NCBI RefSeq assembly: GCF_000020565.1
Contig: NC_010830.1
Span: 248,001 to 312,000 of the forward strand
DNA: 64,000 bases
Source: Candidatus Amoebophilus asiaticus 5a2
GTDB lineage: Bacteria; Bacteroidota; Bacteroidia; Cytophagales; Amoebophilaceae
Direction: 5' to 3'
The position numbers were made by a program, and so were the translations under genes. Below are positions 30,963 to 40,240 of the stretch, in pieces; the stretch's first letter is position 1; each line of letters begins with the position of its first letter. The notes beneath the pieces are model-generated. The model was not told the origin of the DNA, made no database searches, and saw only the letters and a list, made by a program, of their open reading frames with translations.

Positions 30963-30978
30963 ATACACATATTATACC

Positions 30979-31518
30979 TTAACGAATAGAAGTATTACTT
31001 ACTAAGGCAGAAATAATTTGAAAAGTACAAATCACAAAATAGCTTGAAACAACATTTATAAATACTGGGGGCAATACGCTAAAGAAAGAAACAAAATTCC
31101 ATGCATCCAAGCAAAATACTGTTATATGGTATATAACAGTAAGGAAAAGCACATATATAGAGAATTTCTTAAATCCCATACTATATAAAGATGGTTTGGT
31201 AGCATACTCATAATCATTTACAGCAATAGGAGGCAATAGGTGTAGTAACAAGTTTCTGCAATAAATTAATAATACAGCAGCGAACGCGTGTATACCCAAA
31301 CTATCGTAAAAAGCATCTATAATAAGCCCTACAAAAAAGCCTAATAATAATTGAAATATCAGCGTGGTTTTATACCAGGGTAAGGACAAAAGAAATCCAA
31401 TATAAACAAAGCAAGTTGATTTGTAAAAGTGCATACTAGCTTGTCCAATAAGAATCTGTAGACTGATGTATGCTATAAAATTAGCAAAATACCTCAACCA
31501 TGTGCTTTTTTTAATCAT
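30979..31518 (-). CDS. mreD: Rod shape-determining protein MreD
   Basis: A short, very hydrophobic protein with about five transmembrane segments, in the position of mreD between mreC and mrdA. Family sequence conservation is weak, but GFFVGLIIDAFYDSLGIHAFAAVLLIYCRN resembles the MreD core in which a loop with D..G.HA follows the second helix. The ATG at 31518 starts 5 bases after the mreC stop; an earlier in-frame ATG at 31536 would overlap mreC. The name rests mostly on position and topology. Confidence 0.82.
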   Translation of the reverse strand: MIKKSTWLRYFANFIAYISLQILIGQASMHFYKSTCFVYIGFLLSLPWYKTTLIFQLLLGFFVGLIIDAFYDSLGIHAFAAVLLIYCRNLLLHLLPPIAVNDYEYATKPSLYSMGFKKFSIYVLFLTVIYHITVFCLDAWNFVSFFSVLPPVFINVVSSYFVICTFQIISALVSNTSIR

Positions 31519-32335
31519 AGTATGCTCTAGTAACATCTTCTAAAGATTCTTTTTCTACTCTTAAATTATTTTCAAGCACATACACATGTTGTAATGTACT
31601 AAAGTCAGTACTTATGTCTACCAAAATATCATAAAATAGTGATTCTTTATTTAGTTCTACCCGACTTACTGCTCCTATAGGTATATCTGTATGAAAAGTA
31701 GCATCATAACCTGAAGTAACCACTTTATCTCCTACTTCAACCTTTAAATGCCGGGGAATATATAACAGTTGTAATTGTAATGGATTGTAGCCACACCAAT
31801 GTATTGTTCCTATTACATTGGAAGGTATAAGTTTGGCCGATACAAGTATATCTGTATGAAGCAAAGAAGCGACAGTGGCAAAATGTTCAGACACTGACTT
31901 GACACTACCTACTATTCCACTTTTTGCTATTACGCCCATACCAGGCATTATACCAGATGACGCACCTTTATTAAGCGTTAAATAGTTTTTAGTATGGGTA
32001 ATAGAATTGTTAATTACTTGAGCTGGAATAAACTTAAATTGTTTCTCGCTAAACTTATCTGATATTTTATTAGCCTGTATGCTATTTTGCAGAATTTGCT
32101 CTTTCAAATAAGCATTTTCATTTAAAATTTTTGTATAATTCTCTTTTAGGTAAGGGTATTGCCTTAAGCTAGAAAAGAATTCATATACACTGCCTATCAA
32201 TAAGTTAGAACTATTAACTTGTTTAAATTTTGTATGAAAATGTTGATTAAAAACCAGTGATAAGCCAAAGGATTCTAAAACCAAAAAAGTGAATAGATTT
32301 CTGTATTCATACAAAAAACGAAATAGTTTCTTCAT
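31511..32335 (-). CDS. mreC: Rod shape-determining protein MreC
   Basis: MreC is the periplasmic scaffold linking MreB to PBP2 and RodA. The 274-residue protein has an N-terminal membrane segment (about 12-28), a helical coiled region to about residue 95, then the two-barrel domain with TLNKGASSGIMPGMGVIA, GIVGSV and VGDKVVTSG. It follows mreB by 40 bases and precedes mreD. Confidence 0.93.
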   Translation of the reverse strand: MKKLFRFLYEYRNLFTFLVLESFGLSLVFNQHFHTKFKQVNSSNLLIGSVYEFFSSLRQYPYLKENYTKILNENAYLKEQILQNSIQANKISDKFSEKQFKFIPAQVINNSITHTKNYLTLNKGASSGIMPGMGVIAKSGIVGSVKSVSEHFATVASLLHTDILVSAKLIPSNVIGTIHWCGYNPLQLQLLYIPRHLKVEVGDKVVTSGYDATFHTDIPIGAVSRVELNKESLFYDILVDISTDFSTLQHVYVLENNLRVEKESLEDVTRAYYD

Positions 32336-32375
32336 ATCATAAGCAATACCTCAAATATATCATCCCATATTAAGA

Positions 32376-33407
32376 TTATGTTATCAGTACACTTTTATAT
32401 GCATTTAAATTCTTTAATGCAACTCCTGTGCCACGAACTACAGCTTGTAACGGGTTTTCTGCTATGTGTACGGCAAGTTTAGTTTTCTTTGATAACCTTT
32501 TATCTAATCCACGCAATAGTGCCCCTCCACCTGTTAGATAAATTCCATTCTCATAAATATCTGCAGACAACTCAGGTGGCGATTCTTCTAATGCCTTTAA
32601 GATAGCTTCTTCTATTTTAGAAATAGATTTATCTATTGCAGGTATAATTTCTTCATAATTTACTTTTATAACTTTAGGTATACCTGACATCAAGTCTCTA
32701 CCACGCACTTCAAAATCATCTGGTGGATTATCGATATCTTTTTGTGCGGCTCCTACTGCAATCTTTATTTTTTCTGAAGTCCTTTCTCCTATAAGCAGAT
32801 TATGCTGTTTACGCATATACTCCAGAATATCTGTATTAAATACATCCCCTGCAACTCTAATAGATTGATTACCTATTATACCAGCAAGAGAGATAACAGC
32901 AATTTCCGTTGTTCCGCCTCCAATATCAACAATCATTGAGCCCATGGGCTCTTCTATATTAATGCCAATACCAATAGCTGCTGCTATGGGTTCATAAATC
33001 ATATATACTTCCTTAGCACCTGTATGTTCGGCAGAATCTTTTACAGCTCTTTTTTCAACATCCGTAATTCCAGAAGGAATGCAAATTACCATTCTATGAA
33101 ATAGTGGATTAAACAATTTCCATTTGTTATTGTTAACCATTTTTATCATACCCCGAATCATTAATTCGGCAGCTTGGTAATTAGCAATTACCCCATCCTT
33201 TAATGGTTTAATAGTTTTAATATTTTCATGAGTCTTTTCGTGCATCTGCATAGCTTCTCTACCAATAGCAACGACTTTATTGGTATTCTTATCTATAGCT
33301 ATGATAGAAGGCTCATCTACAACAATTTTACCTTTACTAATAATAACAGTGTTAGCAGTTCCTAAATCAATTGCTAAATCACTATATAAAAAGTCTAATA
33401 TCCCCAT
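32376..33407 (-). CDS. mreB: Rod shape-determining actin-like protein MreB
   Basis: MreB forms membrane-bound filaments that direct cell-wall elongation. The 343-residue protein has actin-fold motifs: DLGTANTVI (phosphate 1), IVDIGGGTTEIAVIS (phosphate 2), MIYEPIAAAIGIG and YLTGGGALLRGLD (adenosine). It is the first gene of the mreB-mreC-mreD-mrdA-rodA-tpiA-rbfA run. Its presence implies rod-like elongation in an organism likely to live inside cells. Confidence 0.97.
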   Translation of the reverse strand: MGILDFLYSDLAIDLGTANTVIISKGKIVVDEPSIIAIDKNTNKVVAIGREAMQMHEKTHENIKTIKPLKDGVIANYQAAELMIRGMIKMVNNNKWKLFNPLFHRMVICIPSGITDVEKRAVKDSAEHTGAKEVYMIYEPIAAAIGIGINIEEPMGSMIVDIGGGTTEIAVISLAGIIGNQSIRVAGDVFNTDILEYMRKQHNLLIGERTSEKIKIAVGAAQKDIDNPPDDFEVRGRDLMSGIPKVIKVNYEEIIPAIDKSISKIEEAILKALEESPPELSADIYENGIYLTGGGALLRGLDKRLSKKTKLAVHIAENPLQAVVRGTGVALKNLNAYKSVLIT

Positions 33408-34053
33408 GGGTAATAATACTTAAAATGATTCTTTTATATTTTCATGTTAGATGACAACCATAAAATTAAATTATTTTACCCAGTATAGCTTACTTAAGTA
33501 AAATATTTCTTAGCATCTACCTAACAATCATTGTATTCTACTTCTTATTTGAATTTTTCTATCTTAAATTAAATATTACCAAATACGCCATAGGTAAAAT
33601 ATATGTCCTTTCCGCTTATAGGCTTACTATAAAAAATTATAAGTGTCCAAATACGTCCTATTCATAATAGACACATGGGACCGACACAGTTTTGGAGTAT
33701 TCAAAAATACGGTTTTTTAGGCAGGGAATTATTTACTAATGTATATTTTCTAGAACTCTTTTATGAAATATACTTTGTCAAAATAAATCCAAAATTAAGG
33801 GCTATATTTCTAAAAATCCAGTTAGATAGAAAAGATTTATAAATATATTTTTAAGTAAAAGCTGTATGCACTTTCCGATTAACTGGTCTGCATACCCTAC
33901 TAAAAGTTTTTTATCCTTGAATAACTAATACAGTACTATTGTGTAATACCTGGCTATTGGGCCCATCTAGAAAATAATCTGTTATCCAACAATTAAATAA
34001 ATAAGATGAAAGATTACGGTGGGTAAAAGCAGCTAATTTACTTTAGAATCTTA
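33408..34053. other. Non-coding gap upstream of mreB
   Basis: 646 bases between mreB and an insertion sequence. It should contain the mre operon promoter. No gene, RNA or long repeat recognised. Confidence 0.55.
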
Positions 34054-34944
34054 GAGTCTGTTCATAATCTTTGTAGGCATATTCTTAGAAAAGCAAGCAC
34101 CACCATTTGTAAGCTTGTAGTTAATCTTCTCTCACAGTTTTTCCATAGGCGTCGGCATTTTTCCAGCCAGCCAAAACTTCGCTCCACTATCCATCGCTTA
34201 GGTATTACCTTAAATCGATGCAATTCGCTCCTTTTAGCTACTTCTACTTCCGCTCCCTGAAGGACTTCTTTTACTTGGTTGGCAAACACTTCTCCACTAT
34301 AGCCTCCATCTACGAGCACCTTCTTTACCTTAGCTAATTGCTCTTTGTGATCTTTAAGCATAGTTACTGCTCCATCTCTATCTGTTTCACTAGCCCGTGT
34401 AACATATATCCCATGCGGTAAGCCTTGGCTGTCTACGGCTATGTGGCGCTTGATCCCGTTTATCTTTTTAGCTCCATCATAGCCTTTCTCTTTGGCTGTA
34501 TCTGTATTCTTTATGCTTTGCGCATCTACTATAATCAGGCTCGTTTGGGCTGCTTTACCTGCTTGCTTCCTCAGACGAGCAACCATATTTTTTTAATGCT
34601 TCTTCTAGAAAGCTTATGCCATTTTCTTGCTTTTCACTCCATATCTGAAAATAAGCATGTACCGTACGCCATTTAGGAAAATCTTTAGGCAACATTCTCC
34701 ATTGGCAGCCTGTCTTGAGCAGATACAGTAATCCAGAGAATACCTCATATAAATCTACCTGGCGAGGTTTAGTCTTTTTTCGGGCTGCTTCCAAAATAGG
34801 GCGTATAACTTCAAATTGTTCTCTATTAATATTAGTAGAATACTCTTGAGTCATAGATAAGTCCCTTTTTTATCAAGTTATTGACTAGTTTCCTCTCTAA
34901 TCTAATAAATATTAACTTAATGAACAAAGATCTTGAACAGGCTC
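34054..34944 (-). mobile_element. IS5-family insertion sequence (two-frame transposase type)
   Basis: An 891-bp element with imperfect terminal repeats: GAGTCTGTTCATAATCTTTG at the low end and, reading inward from the high end, GAGCCTGTTCAAGATCTTTG. TA lies outside each end. The transposase occupies two overlapping minus-strand frames. It is unrelated in detail to the IS5-like element at 16.5 and 60.9 kb. Confidence 0.85.
34062..34854 (-). CDS. IS5-family transposase in two overlapping frames
   Basis: The upstream frame (34854 to 34555, 99 residues, MTQEYSTNINREQF) holds the N-terminal DUF4096-like part with KTGCQWRMLPKDFPKW. The downstream frame (34586 to 34062) encodes the DDE part: IIVDAQSIKNTD, VDGGYSGE and the C-terminal RWIVERSFGWLEK with the conserved YREK-like helix. 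The frames overlap around a run of seven A residues (34584-34590 region), where a one-base slip would join them; this could be programmed or transcriptional slippage, or a one-base insertion that inactivated the gene. Both halves are otherwise intact. Confidence 0.8.
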
Positions 34945-35381
34945 TAACAAACCGTCTGGAATTATATATTTGTACTCAAAACAAGGGTTAAAGCATCTTT
35001 TAGTAAAACAGAACATGTATTGTTAACTCCATTATATCTAGAGCTACTTAGTCAGTCTTTTTGTGAACTTGAGGGGGGGATATGCTGCTTAAAATACCTA
35101 AATAAAAATCTGCAGCAAAATTTTTTTTATGTTTGGTGTTGGAGTATATCTATACTATTAAATCTATAGTGAGACTTGCTAAACATCATTTATAAAAAGT
35201 ATTATAAATTTAAGAAGTCAACATATTTTTCATATAATAGCACCCCATAACTTTTATAAAAATGTTACTACTAACCTCACCTAATAATCAATATGAATAA
35301 CTTTGTAAGTTATTCATATTGATTGATTCTCAACCCTCAAGTAATTAAGCTACTAAAAAAACACCTAACAGAACTAGAATA
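34945..35381. other. Gap between the IS and gldN
   Basis: 437 bases. The only structure seen is the hairpin at 35288-35322; the rest is AT-rich and non-coding. Confidence 0.5.
35288..35322 (-). terminator. Hairpin downstream of gldN
   Basis: A perfect 16-bp stem (TCAATATGAATAACTT at 35288-35303 and complement at 35307-35322) with a 3-base loop, 59 bases after the gldN stop. It lacks a clear T tract but is the likely end of the gldKLMN transcript. Confidence 0.55.
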
Positions 35382-36329
35382 TTAATATTCCCATATAAAC
35401 TGTTCTAGTTCAATAAGATCTTCTTCCAGCTTTTGAGAGGCATATAAGTGATCCTTTGGTGTTTTACTGTAAATATCTTCAACTGTACGGTCATCCGGAT
35501 CTTCTACCTTAACAATTCTAGAATCGAATAACCTTAACTGTATAGCATCAGTTAGTTTCTTATTGCCAGCATTGTTTTTTACATTAACCCATAGGGCCTC
35601 TTTGGGCTTACTATCAAAGTAAGCAGCTAAATCCTTATACTTAAATGTACCTACAGTTTTTCGAAGACCTGTAGGAAATTTTTCTGCAGGGATAATAAGC
35701 TTGATAGTTTGTATATCATATATAAAAGTAGATTCTCTTTTATGGAATATAATATCTTCCATAAGCTCAAGAGTAGTTATTTCATTGGGCAAAAATTCAT
35801 CTACATGTTTATCCTTGACAGCTTTTTTATCAGCTGGTGCTTTCTTATCTCCCCAACCATTATCTTCTGTAAAGCCCAAGGCTTTTTCTTGTGCAGATAA
35901 ATCTTCTTCTTTAGGAAGGCTTAAGTTTTCTAAGAATTGTTCCTTGGTCATCTTCTCATTTAATGATTCATCCTTATAAGGAATAAGGATACCTTCTTTT
36001 ACACCTTGTATAATAAACTTAGTAATTTCTCTATTACGTGCAAAAAAAGGCTTATTCTTACGCTCTTTCAGGTAAATCTCTCTCCAAATTCGCCTCCTAA
36101 ATAGGATATCAGCTTCTGAAATAGGGATAACAGAGTTCTCATTATATTGAAGATAGGGATTATCTTCCTGTGTCTGAACTTCATCTACCTTAGTTTGTAG
36201 AGTTGGATTATCAGAAAGTGTACTTCTTTCTTCACTATTGTTTGTTTGAGCAAATACCACTGAAAGGCTAGTATGCAAGCAAATGACACCTATTAGTGTT
36301 ATTGGCAATCTAGAAAACAACTTCTTCAT
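35382..36329 (-). CDS. gldN: Type IX secretion / gliding protein GldN
   Basis: GldN (PorN) forms the periplasmic ring with lipoprotein GldK in the type IX secretion system. The 315-residue protein from the ATG at 36329 has a signal peptide ending ...SVVFAQ, then family features: the DILFRRRIWREIYLKERKN motif and later TTLELMEDIIFHKRESTF with DIQTIKLIIP. The frame runs 13 codons farther upstream into gldM, but the ATG at 36329 fits the signal peptide. It is the last gene of gldK-gldL-gldM-gldN. Confidence 0.92.
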   Translation of the reverse strand: MKKLFSRLPITLIGVICLHTSLSVVFAQTNNSEERSTLSDNPTLQTKVDEVQTQEDNPYLQYNENSVIPISEADILFRRRIWREIYLKERKNKPFFARNREITKFIIQGVKEGILIPYKDESLNEKMTKEQFLENLSLPKEEDLSAQEKALGFTEDNGWGDKKAPADKKAVKDKHVDEFLPNEITTLELMEDIIFHKRESTFIYDIQTIKLIIPAEKFPTGLRKTVGTFKYKDLAAYFDSKPKEALWVNVKNNAGNKKLTDAIQLRLFDSRIVKVEDPDDRTVEDIYSKTPKDHLYASQKLEEDLIELEQFIWEY

Positions 36330-36342
36330 AATTGACATTAAT

Positions 36343-37923
36343 TTAGTTAATTGGGATATTATGAACAACAGTACCTACATTCACTGTTTCAATTTCATCT
36401 TTATAATTCAATCTTTCTACTTTTTTCACTTCTATAACTATTCTATCACCTGGTTGTGCTAAGGAAGCAAAATCACTTAAGCTCACTTCCTGGGTAGTGA
36501 CCTTTTTAGTTTGAATAGGACGACTACCTCGTGCTAATGTAACCTCCCATTCTGCTACCCTATAACGAGCATCTTTAGGTAGGAAAACTTTAAAGCTTTC
36601 GTCAGCAAGTGCTCTTATTTCTAGCCTCCTAGGCCCTGGCGCTGGTACACCTTGCCGCTCATTAATAACTTTACCTCCTGCTGTAATTTGTATGTCTGGC
36701 TTAGGTATTGTCCTAACCTTAAATGTTATGGTATCTAAAAGACTACCATTGTTATAAACATTTAATTTTACCTCTGGTGCATTTGGAATAAGGGTAACCA
36801 ATCCTTTTCCTTGTCCCTGTATAACAGCAGCTCCTTCTGCTGTAAATTTAGGCTGGTAGGCAATACCTAATGCTGGCACTTGTATGTTAAGTTCATTTCC
36901 AGCATTAAGATAAAGTGCAGATACTGCTGCAGATTGTACCTGGATAACTGGCTTGGCCACAAAATACTCTACTTCTTTAACAAAAGTGGAATCCCCTCCT
37001 GGTACTTTTAATTTAATAGCAGCTTTAAAAGTTTTTCTGGCTAACCCATTTTGATCATACTTGCCCGGCGTTGTCACAAAACTTATTTTGCCTATTCCTG
37101 AATCAACCGGTATGCTTTTGTTATCAATAGACATTTCTGGCTCAAATACCGATGAAGAGGCTGCTAGGAGTAGTTCAGCATCATATTTAGAGCCTGCAGC
37201 CACAATATTAGACTGTGGTTTTATAAGTGGAAATATTTTATCAAATTTAACATCATCCGCGCCTAATTTACCTGCTAGTATTTCAAGTGCATCAGATTCT
37301 GCATAGATAACATCAGTGCCAAATTGACTTAATGTTGCTAGAACAGCTCCTAAAGGAGTTTTTTCAAAATTGAGTGTTGCAAAACATTTGTTGTGCTGGT
37401 TAGGATCATTTTTAAATAAATCACTATCCTTAGCATCCAATGCTATCTCTTTATACTCTTTACCCATGGTTTTAGTTAAATATCGCATATAACCATTGAG
37501 CAAATTTTTCAGTTCTTCGGCTTTGTTTGCGTTGCACATCAGTTGTGCCACACCAGAATCATCTTTAACACCCTTAGGGCGGCCTGTTTGTGGATCTTTA
37601 CCTCCTGTTAAGTCTATTAGATCATCTTTTAGTTTATTTATATAAGTAATAACCTTATCAGTTTCCTTTCTTATAGCTAATGCTTTATCCAATACTTCTA
37701 CATCCTTAGGTCTATTACCAGTTTCTTCTACAGCAGTTTTAATATGCCTAATACGGGTGGTATTTTCAGATTCTTGCTTATGAATGCTTTTTTCTAAGCT
37801 TCTATTAATCAAAACAAACTTATCCAACACACTACTACTTACCTGTAGGGCTAACAAGGCAGTCAGTACTAGGTACATCATACCTATCATCTTTTGCCTT
37901 GCACTCAGTTTTTCTCCTGACAT
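36343..37923 (-). CDS. gldM: Type IX secretion / gliding motor protein GldM
   Basis: GldM (PorM) couples the inner-membrane motor to the periplasmic ring. The 526-residue protein begins MSGEKLSARQKMIGMMYLVL, where one transmembrane helix (about 12-32) carries the conserved Arg/Lys-flanked entry; the rest is periplasmic, with four consecutive beta-rich domains as in known structures. Length matches the family. It lies between gldL and gldN with short gaps. Confidence 0.95.
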   Translation of the reverse strand: MSGEKLSARQKMIGMMYLVLTALLALQVSSSVLDKFVLINRSLEKSIHKQESENTTRIRHIKTAVEETGNRPKDVEVLDKALAIRKETDKVITYINKLKDDLIDLTGGKDPQTGRPKGVKDDSGVAQLMCNANKAEELKNLLNGYMRYLTKTMGKEYKEIALDAKDSDLFKNDPNQHNKCFATLNFEKTPLGAVLATLSQFGTDVIYAESDALEILAGKLGADDVKFDKIFPLIKPQSNIVAAGSKYDAELLLAASSSVFEPEMSIDNKSIPVDSGIGKISFVTTPGKYDQNGLARKTFKAAIKLKVPGGDSTFVKEVEYFVAKPVIQVQSAAVSALYLNAGNELNIQVPALGIAYQPKFTAEGAAVIQGQGKGLVTLIPNAPEVKLNVYNNGSLLDTITFKVRTIPKPDIQITAGGKVINERQGVPAPGPRRLEIRALADESFKVFLPKDARYRVAEWEVTLARGSRPIQTKKVTTQEVSLSDFASLAQPGDRIVIEVKKVERLNYKDEIETVNVGTVVHNIPIN

Positions 37924-37956
37924 AAATTTAGGTTTCTTTTTTGAGACAAATATCTT

Positions 37957-38766
37957 TTAGCTTTTGAGTGCCATCAACATATTACCATATACATTATTAA
38001 GAGATGCTAGCTTATCATTTAACTTTGAAAGTTCTAATCTAAAGTTTTCTGTCTCGCTACTTGCCTCTTGTAACTGATTCATAGAATTAGCCACATTAAC
38101 ATATATGGCTTTTGTGCCTTCAAGCCTTTGATGAATTTCTTGAAGCTCTGTATTATAAGCCACATTTGCTTTATTTAATATTTCTGTAAGCCCTTGCAGA
38201 CCTTGATGGAAATTATGTGCATTTTCTGCTAGTCCATCTAGTTTTTGCATAGCATTAAGCACATTAGATTGTGATATATACATGCTTTCTAGCGCATTGG
38301 ATGCTTTTTCTAAATTCACAGTATACTTTTCTGTAGCTTGTGCAGCATGCGTTAGGTCTGCTATATGTGTAGCTGATGCTACTAAATGCTGCATACCCTG
38401 TCCTAATCTTTCCAATAAAGCACCATCTATTTTAGCTTTAGCAAACATATCTTCTAACTTATCGCTAATTGAATCAATGGGTTGATGCTGACCTCTATTA
38501 GACACACTAGGAGAACCCACATAATTCTCGTCGAGCTCTGGGTAAACTTTAGTCCAATCAACTTCTTTTGGTGTAGGCTCAAAAGAGCTTAAAAAGAAGA
38601 TGATTGCCTCTGTGGTAAGTCCTACACCTAGCATCAATGCACCCCCTGGCCAGTTAAGTAGCTTAAACATAGCCCCAGCTATAACTACTGCTGCGCCTAT
38701 ACCATATATTTTGGGCATTATTACTGTATAAAATTTATGTACCCAACCATTGTTTCCACTAGCCAT
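37957..38766 (-). CDS. gldL: Type IX secretion / gliding motor protein GldL
   Basis: GldL is the inner-membrane stator-like partner of GldM; together they convert the proton gradient into rotation. The 269-residue protein (ATG at 38766; a TTG three codons earlier was not used) has two transmembrane helices at about residues 17-35 and 42-61. The family sequence GAMFKLLNWPGG joins them and an acidic residue (E53) lies within the second helix, where the motor's key Glu is expected. The rest is a long coiled-coil cytoplasmic region. First-to-second gene gap with gldK is 52 bases. Confidence 0.93.
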   Translation of the reverse strand: MASGNNGWVHKFYTVIMPKIYGIGAAVVIAGAMFKLLNWPGGALMLGVGLTTEAIIFFLSSFEPTPKEVDWTKVYPELDENYVGSPSVSNRGQHQPIDSISDKLEDMFAKAKIDGALLERLGQGMQHLVASATHIADLTHAAQATEKYTVNLEKASNALESMYISQSNVLNAMQKLDGLAENAHNFHQGLQGLTEILNKANVAYNTELQEIHQRLEGTKAIYVNVANSMNQLQEASSETENFRLELSKLNDKLASLNNVYGNMLMALKS

Positions 38767-38818
38767 ATTTTCCAATTATTTATATTTTGAATTTTAAACC
38801 ATTAAGTTATTAAGCTAT

Positions 38819-39928
38819 CTACTGTGCACCTCCTATATAAGGGATTACACATCTAAACCCTATATAAGATCTAGCAGTATCTTTATGTTCATAATCATAA
38901 GCTCCTGTTTGTAGAAAACGTGATATATCTTTCCAAGAGCCTCCTTTTATAATTTTCATAGGTTGTTCATCATCTAGATAAAGTGGATCTGAGTCCCAAG
39001 TTAGCGCAACAGCAGCAGGGTTATATGCATCCAATGTCCATTCTGCTACGTTGCCTGCCATGTCATATAGACCATAGTCATTAGGAGAGAAAGCAGTAAC
39101 AGGAGACGTATAGGTATAGCCACACTCACTGTAATTACCTTGACCTGATTTAAAGTTAGCTCTTAAATTTCCTTCAGCATCACGAATATAAGGACCACCC
39201 CAAGGATACTTGGCTAATTCTTTGCCACCACGAGCTGCATATTCCCATTGGGCAGCACTTGGTAGGCTGAAGCTAGGATATTTTTCTAATCCTTTCTTCT
39301 CTTTATTTTCATTAAAATATTTTGTACGCCAAGCAGCAAAGTAGCTAGCAGCTTCCCAAGACACTCCTACTACTGGATAATTATCATAGCCACGTAACTC
39401 AAAATATCCCTCCAATATTCTATCTGCCATATGATTAGTAAAATCAGTACGCCAGACATCCATATTTGGAGTTAATACATCCTTAATAAATTCATCGGTA
39501 AGCTTCTGATCTAATGGGTCGGTTGTTTGACCATCATCAATCGTAGTTCCTGTATTTTCGCCTATACTAGGGTTATTTTTAAAATAATCAAACCTTTCTT
39601 TTACCTTGGTCAAAAAATAGCGATACTCATTATTGGTAACTTCTGTTTCATCCATAAAGAATGAACTAACTGACACTCTTCTATTAGGATTTGCTCGCTT
39701 AAAAATATCTTCCTCCACTCCTCCCATCATAAATGCACCTGTTGGAATAAGCACCATACCAGTTGGAGCCTGCATTACCCATGAGCCTCTAGTAGCAGAT
39801 TTAAATTCACCATTATCATCCCGGCCTGCTCCAAACAGAGAGCAGCCTTGCACTAAAGGCATTATAAGCAGGAATAATATAAAAAAATAATAACAAGGTA
39901 GGTCTAAAATTTTTTTGGATGATTTCAT
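38819..39928 (-). CDS. gldK: Type IX secretion / gliding lipoprotein GldK
   Basis: GldK (PorK) is an outer-membrane lipoprotein of the type IX secretion ring. From the ATG at 39928 (369 residues) a signal peptide ends VQGCSLFG, with the Cys as lipidation site. The body is a formylglycine-generating-enzyme-like (FGE-sulfatase) domain: GMVLIPTGAFMMGG, then TEVTNNEYRYFL, YPVVGVSWEAASYFAAW and a C-terminal IIKGGSWKD with GFRCV. In GldK this fold is structural. A PorP/SprF gene, often next to gldK, is absent here. Confidence 0.94.
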   Translation of the reverse strand: MKSSKKILDLPCYYFFILFLLIMPLVQGCSLFGAGRDDNGEFKSATRGSWVMQAPTGMVLIPTGAFMMGGVEEDIFKRANPNRRVSVSSFFMDETEVTNNEYRYFLTKVKERFDYFKNNPSIGENTGTTIDDGQTTDPLDQKLTDEFIKDVLTPNMDVWRTDFTNHMADRILEGYFELRGYDNYPVVGVSWEAASYFAAWRTKYFNENKEKKGLEKYPSFSLPSAAQWEYAARGGKELAKYPWGGPYIRDAEGNLRANFKSGQGNYSECGYTYTSPVTAFSPNDYGLYDMAGNVAEWTLDAYNPAAVALTWDSDPLYLDDEQPMKIIKGGSWKDISRFLQTGAYDYEHKDTARSYIGFRCVIPYIGGAQ

Positions 39929-40050
39929 GTTTTGATAAAGCTTCAATTATTTTAATGATTCTACAGCACCCACTTTTTAATAAGCAACTGTAATTTTATG
40001 TAGATTGCAAAACACCCTTTTTAACTTAAATCATGTATTTACTTATTCTT

Positions 40051-40082
40051 AATAATAATATATCTAAATAATAATATATCTA
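40051..40082. repeat. Tandem 16-bp repeat, two copies
   Basis: AATAATAATATATCTA occurs twice in direct tandem in the gap between divergent gldK and mraY. It could be an AT-rich promoter element or simple slippage. Confidence 0.5.
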
Positions 40083-40240
40083 ATTTATGACAACCCTCCA
40101 AGTTACAAAGCTCTAATTTTTACAAGTAACCAAATATCATTTAAGTTTTTATAAGTTTTCGAGTTAAAATCTTACCTTCGCAAAATAAAGAAATTATTTT
40201 TAAAACCATGCCTAATATCAACAACTAAGTTCTTACATCA

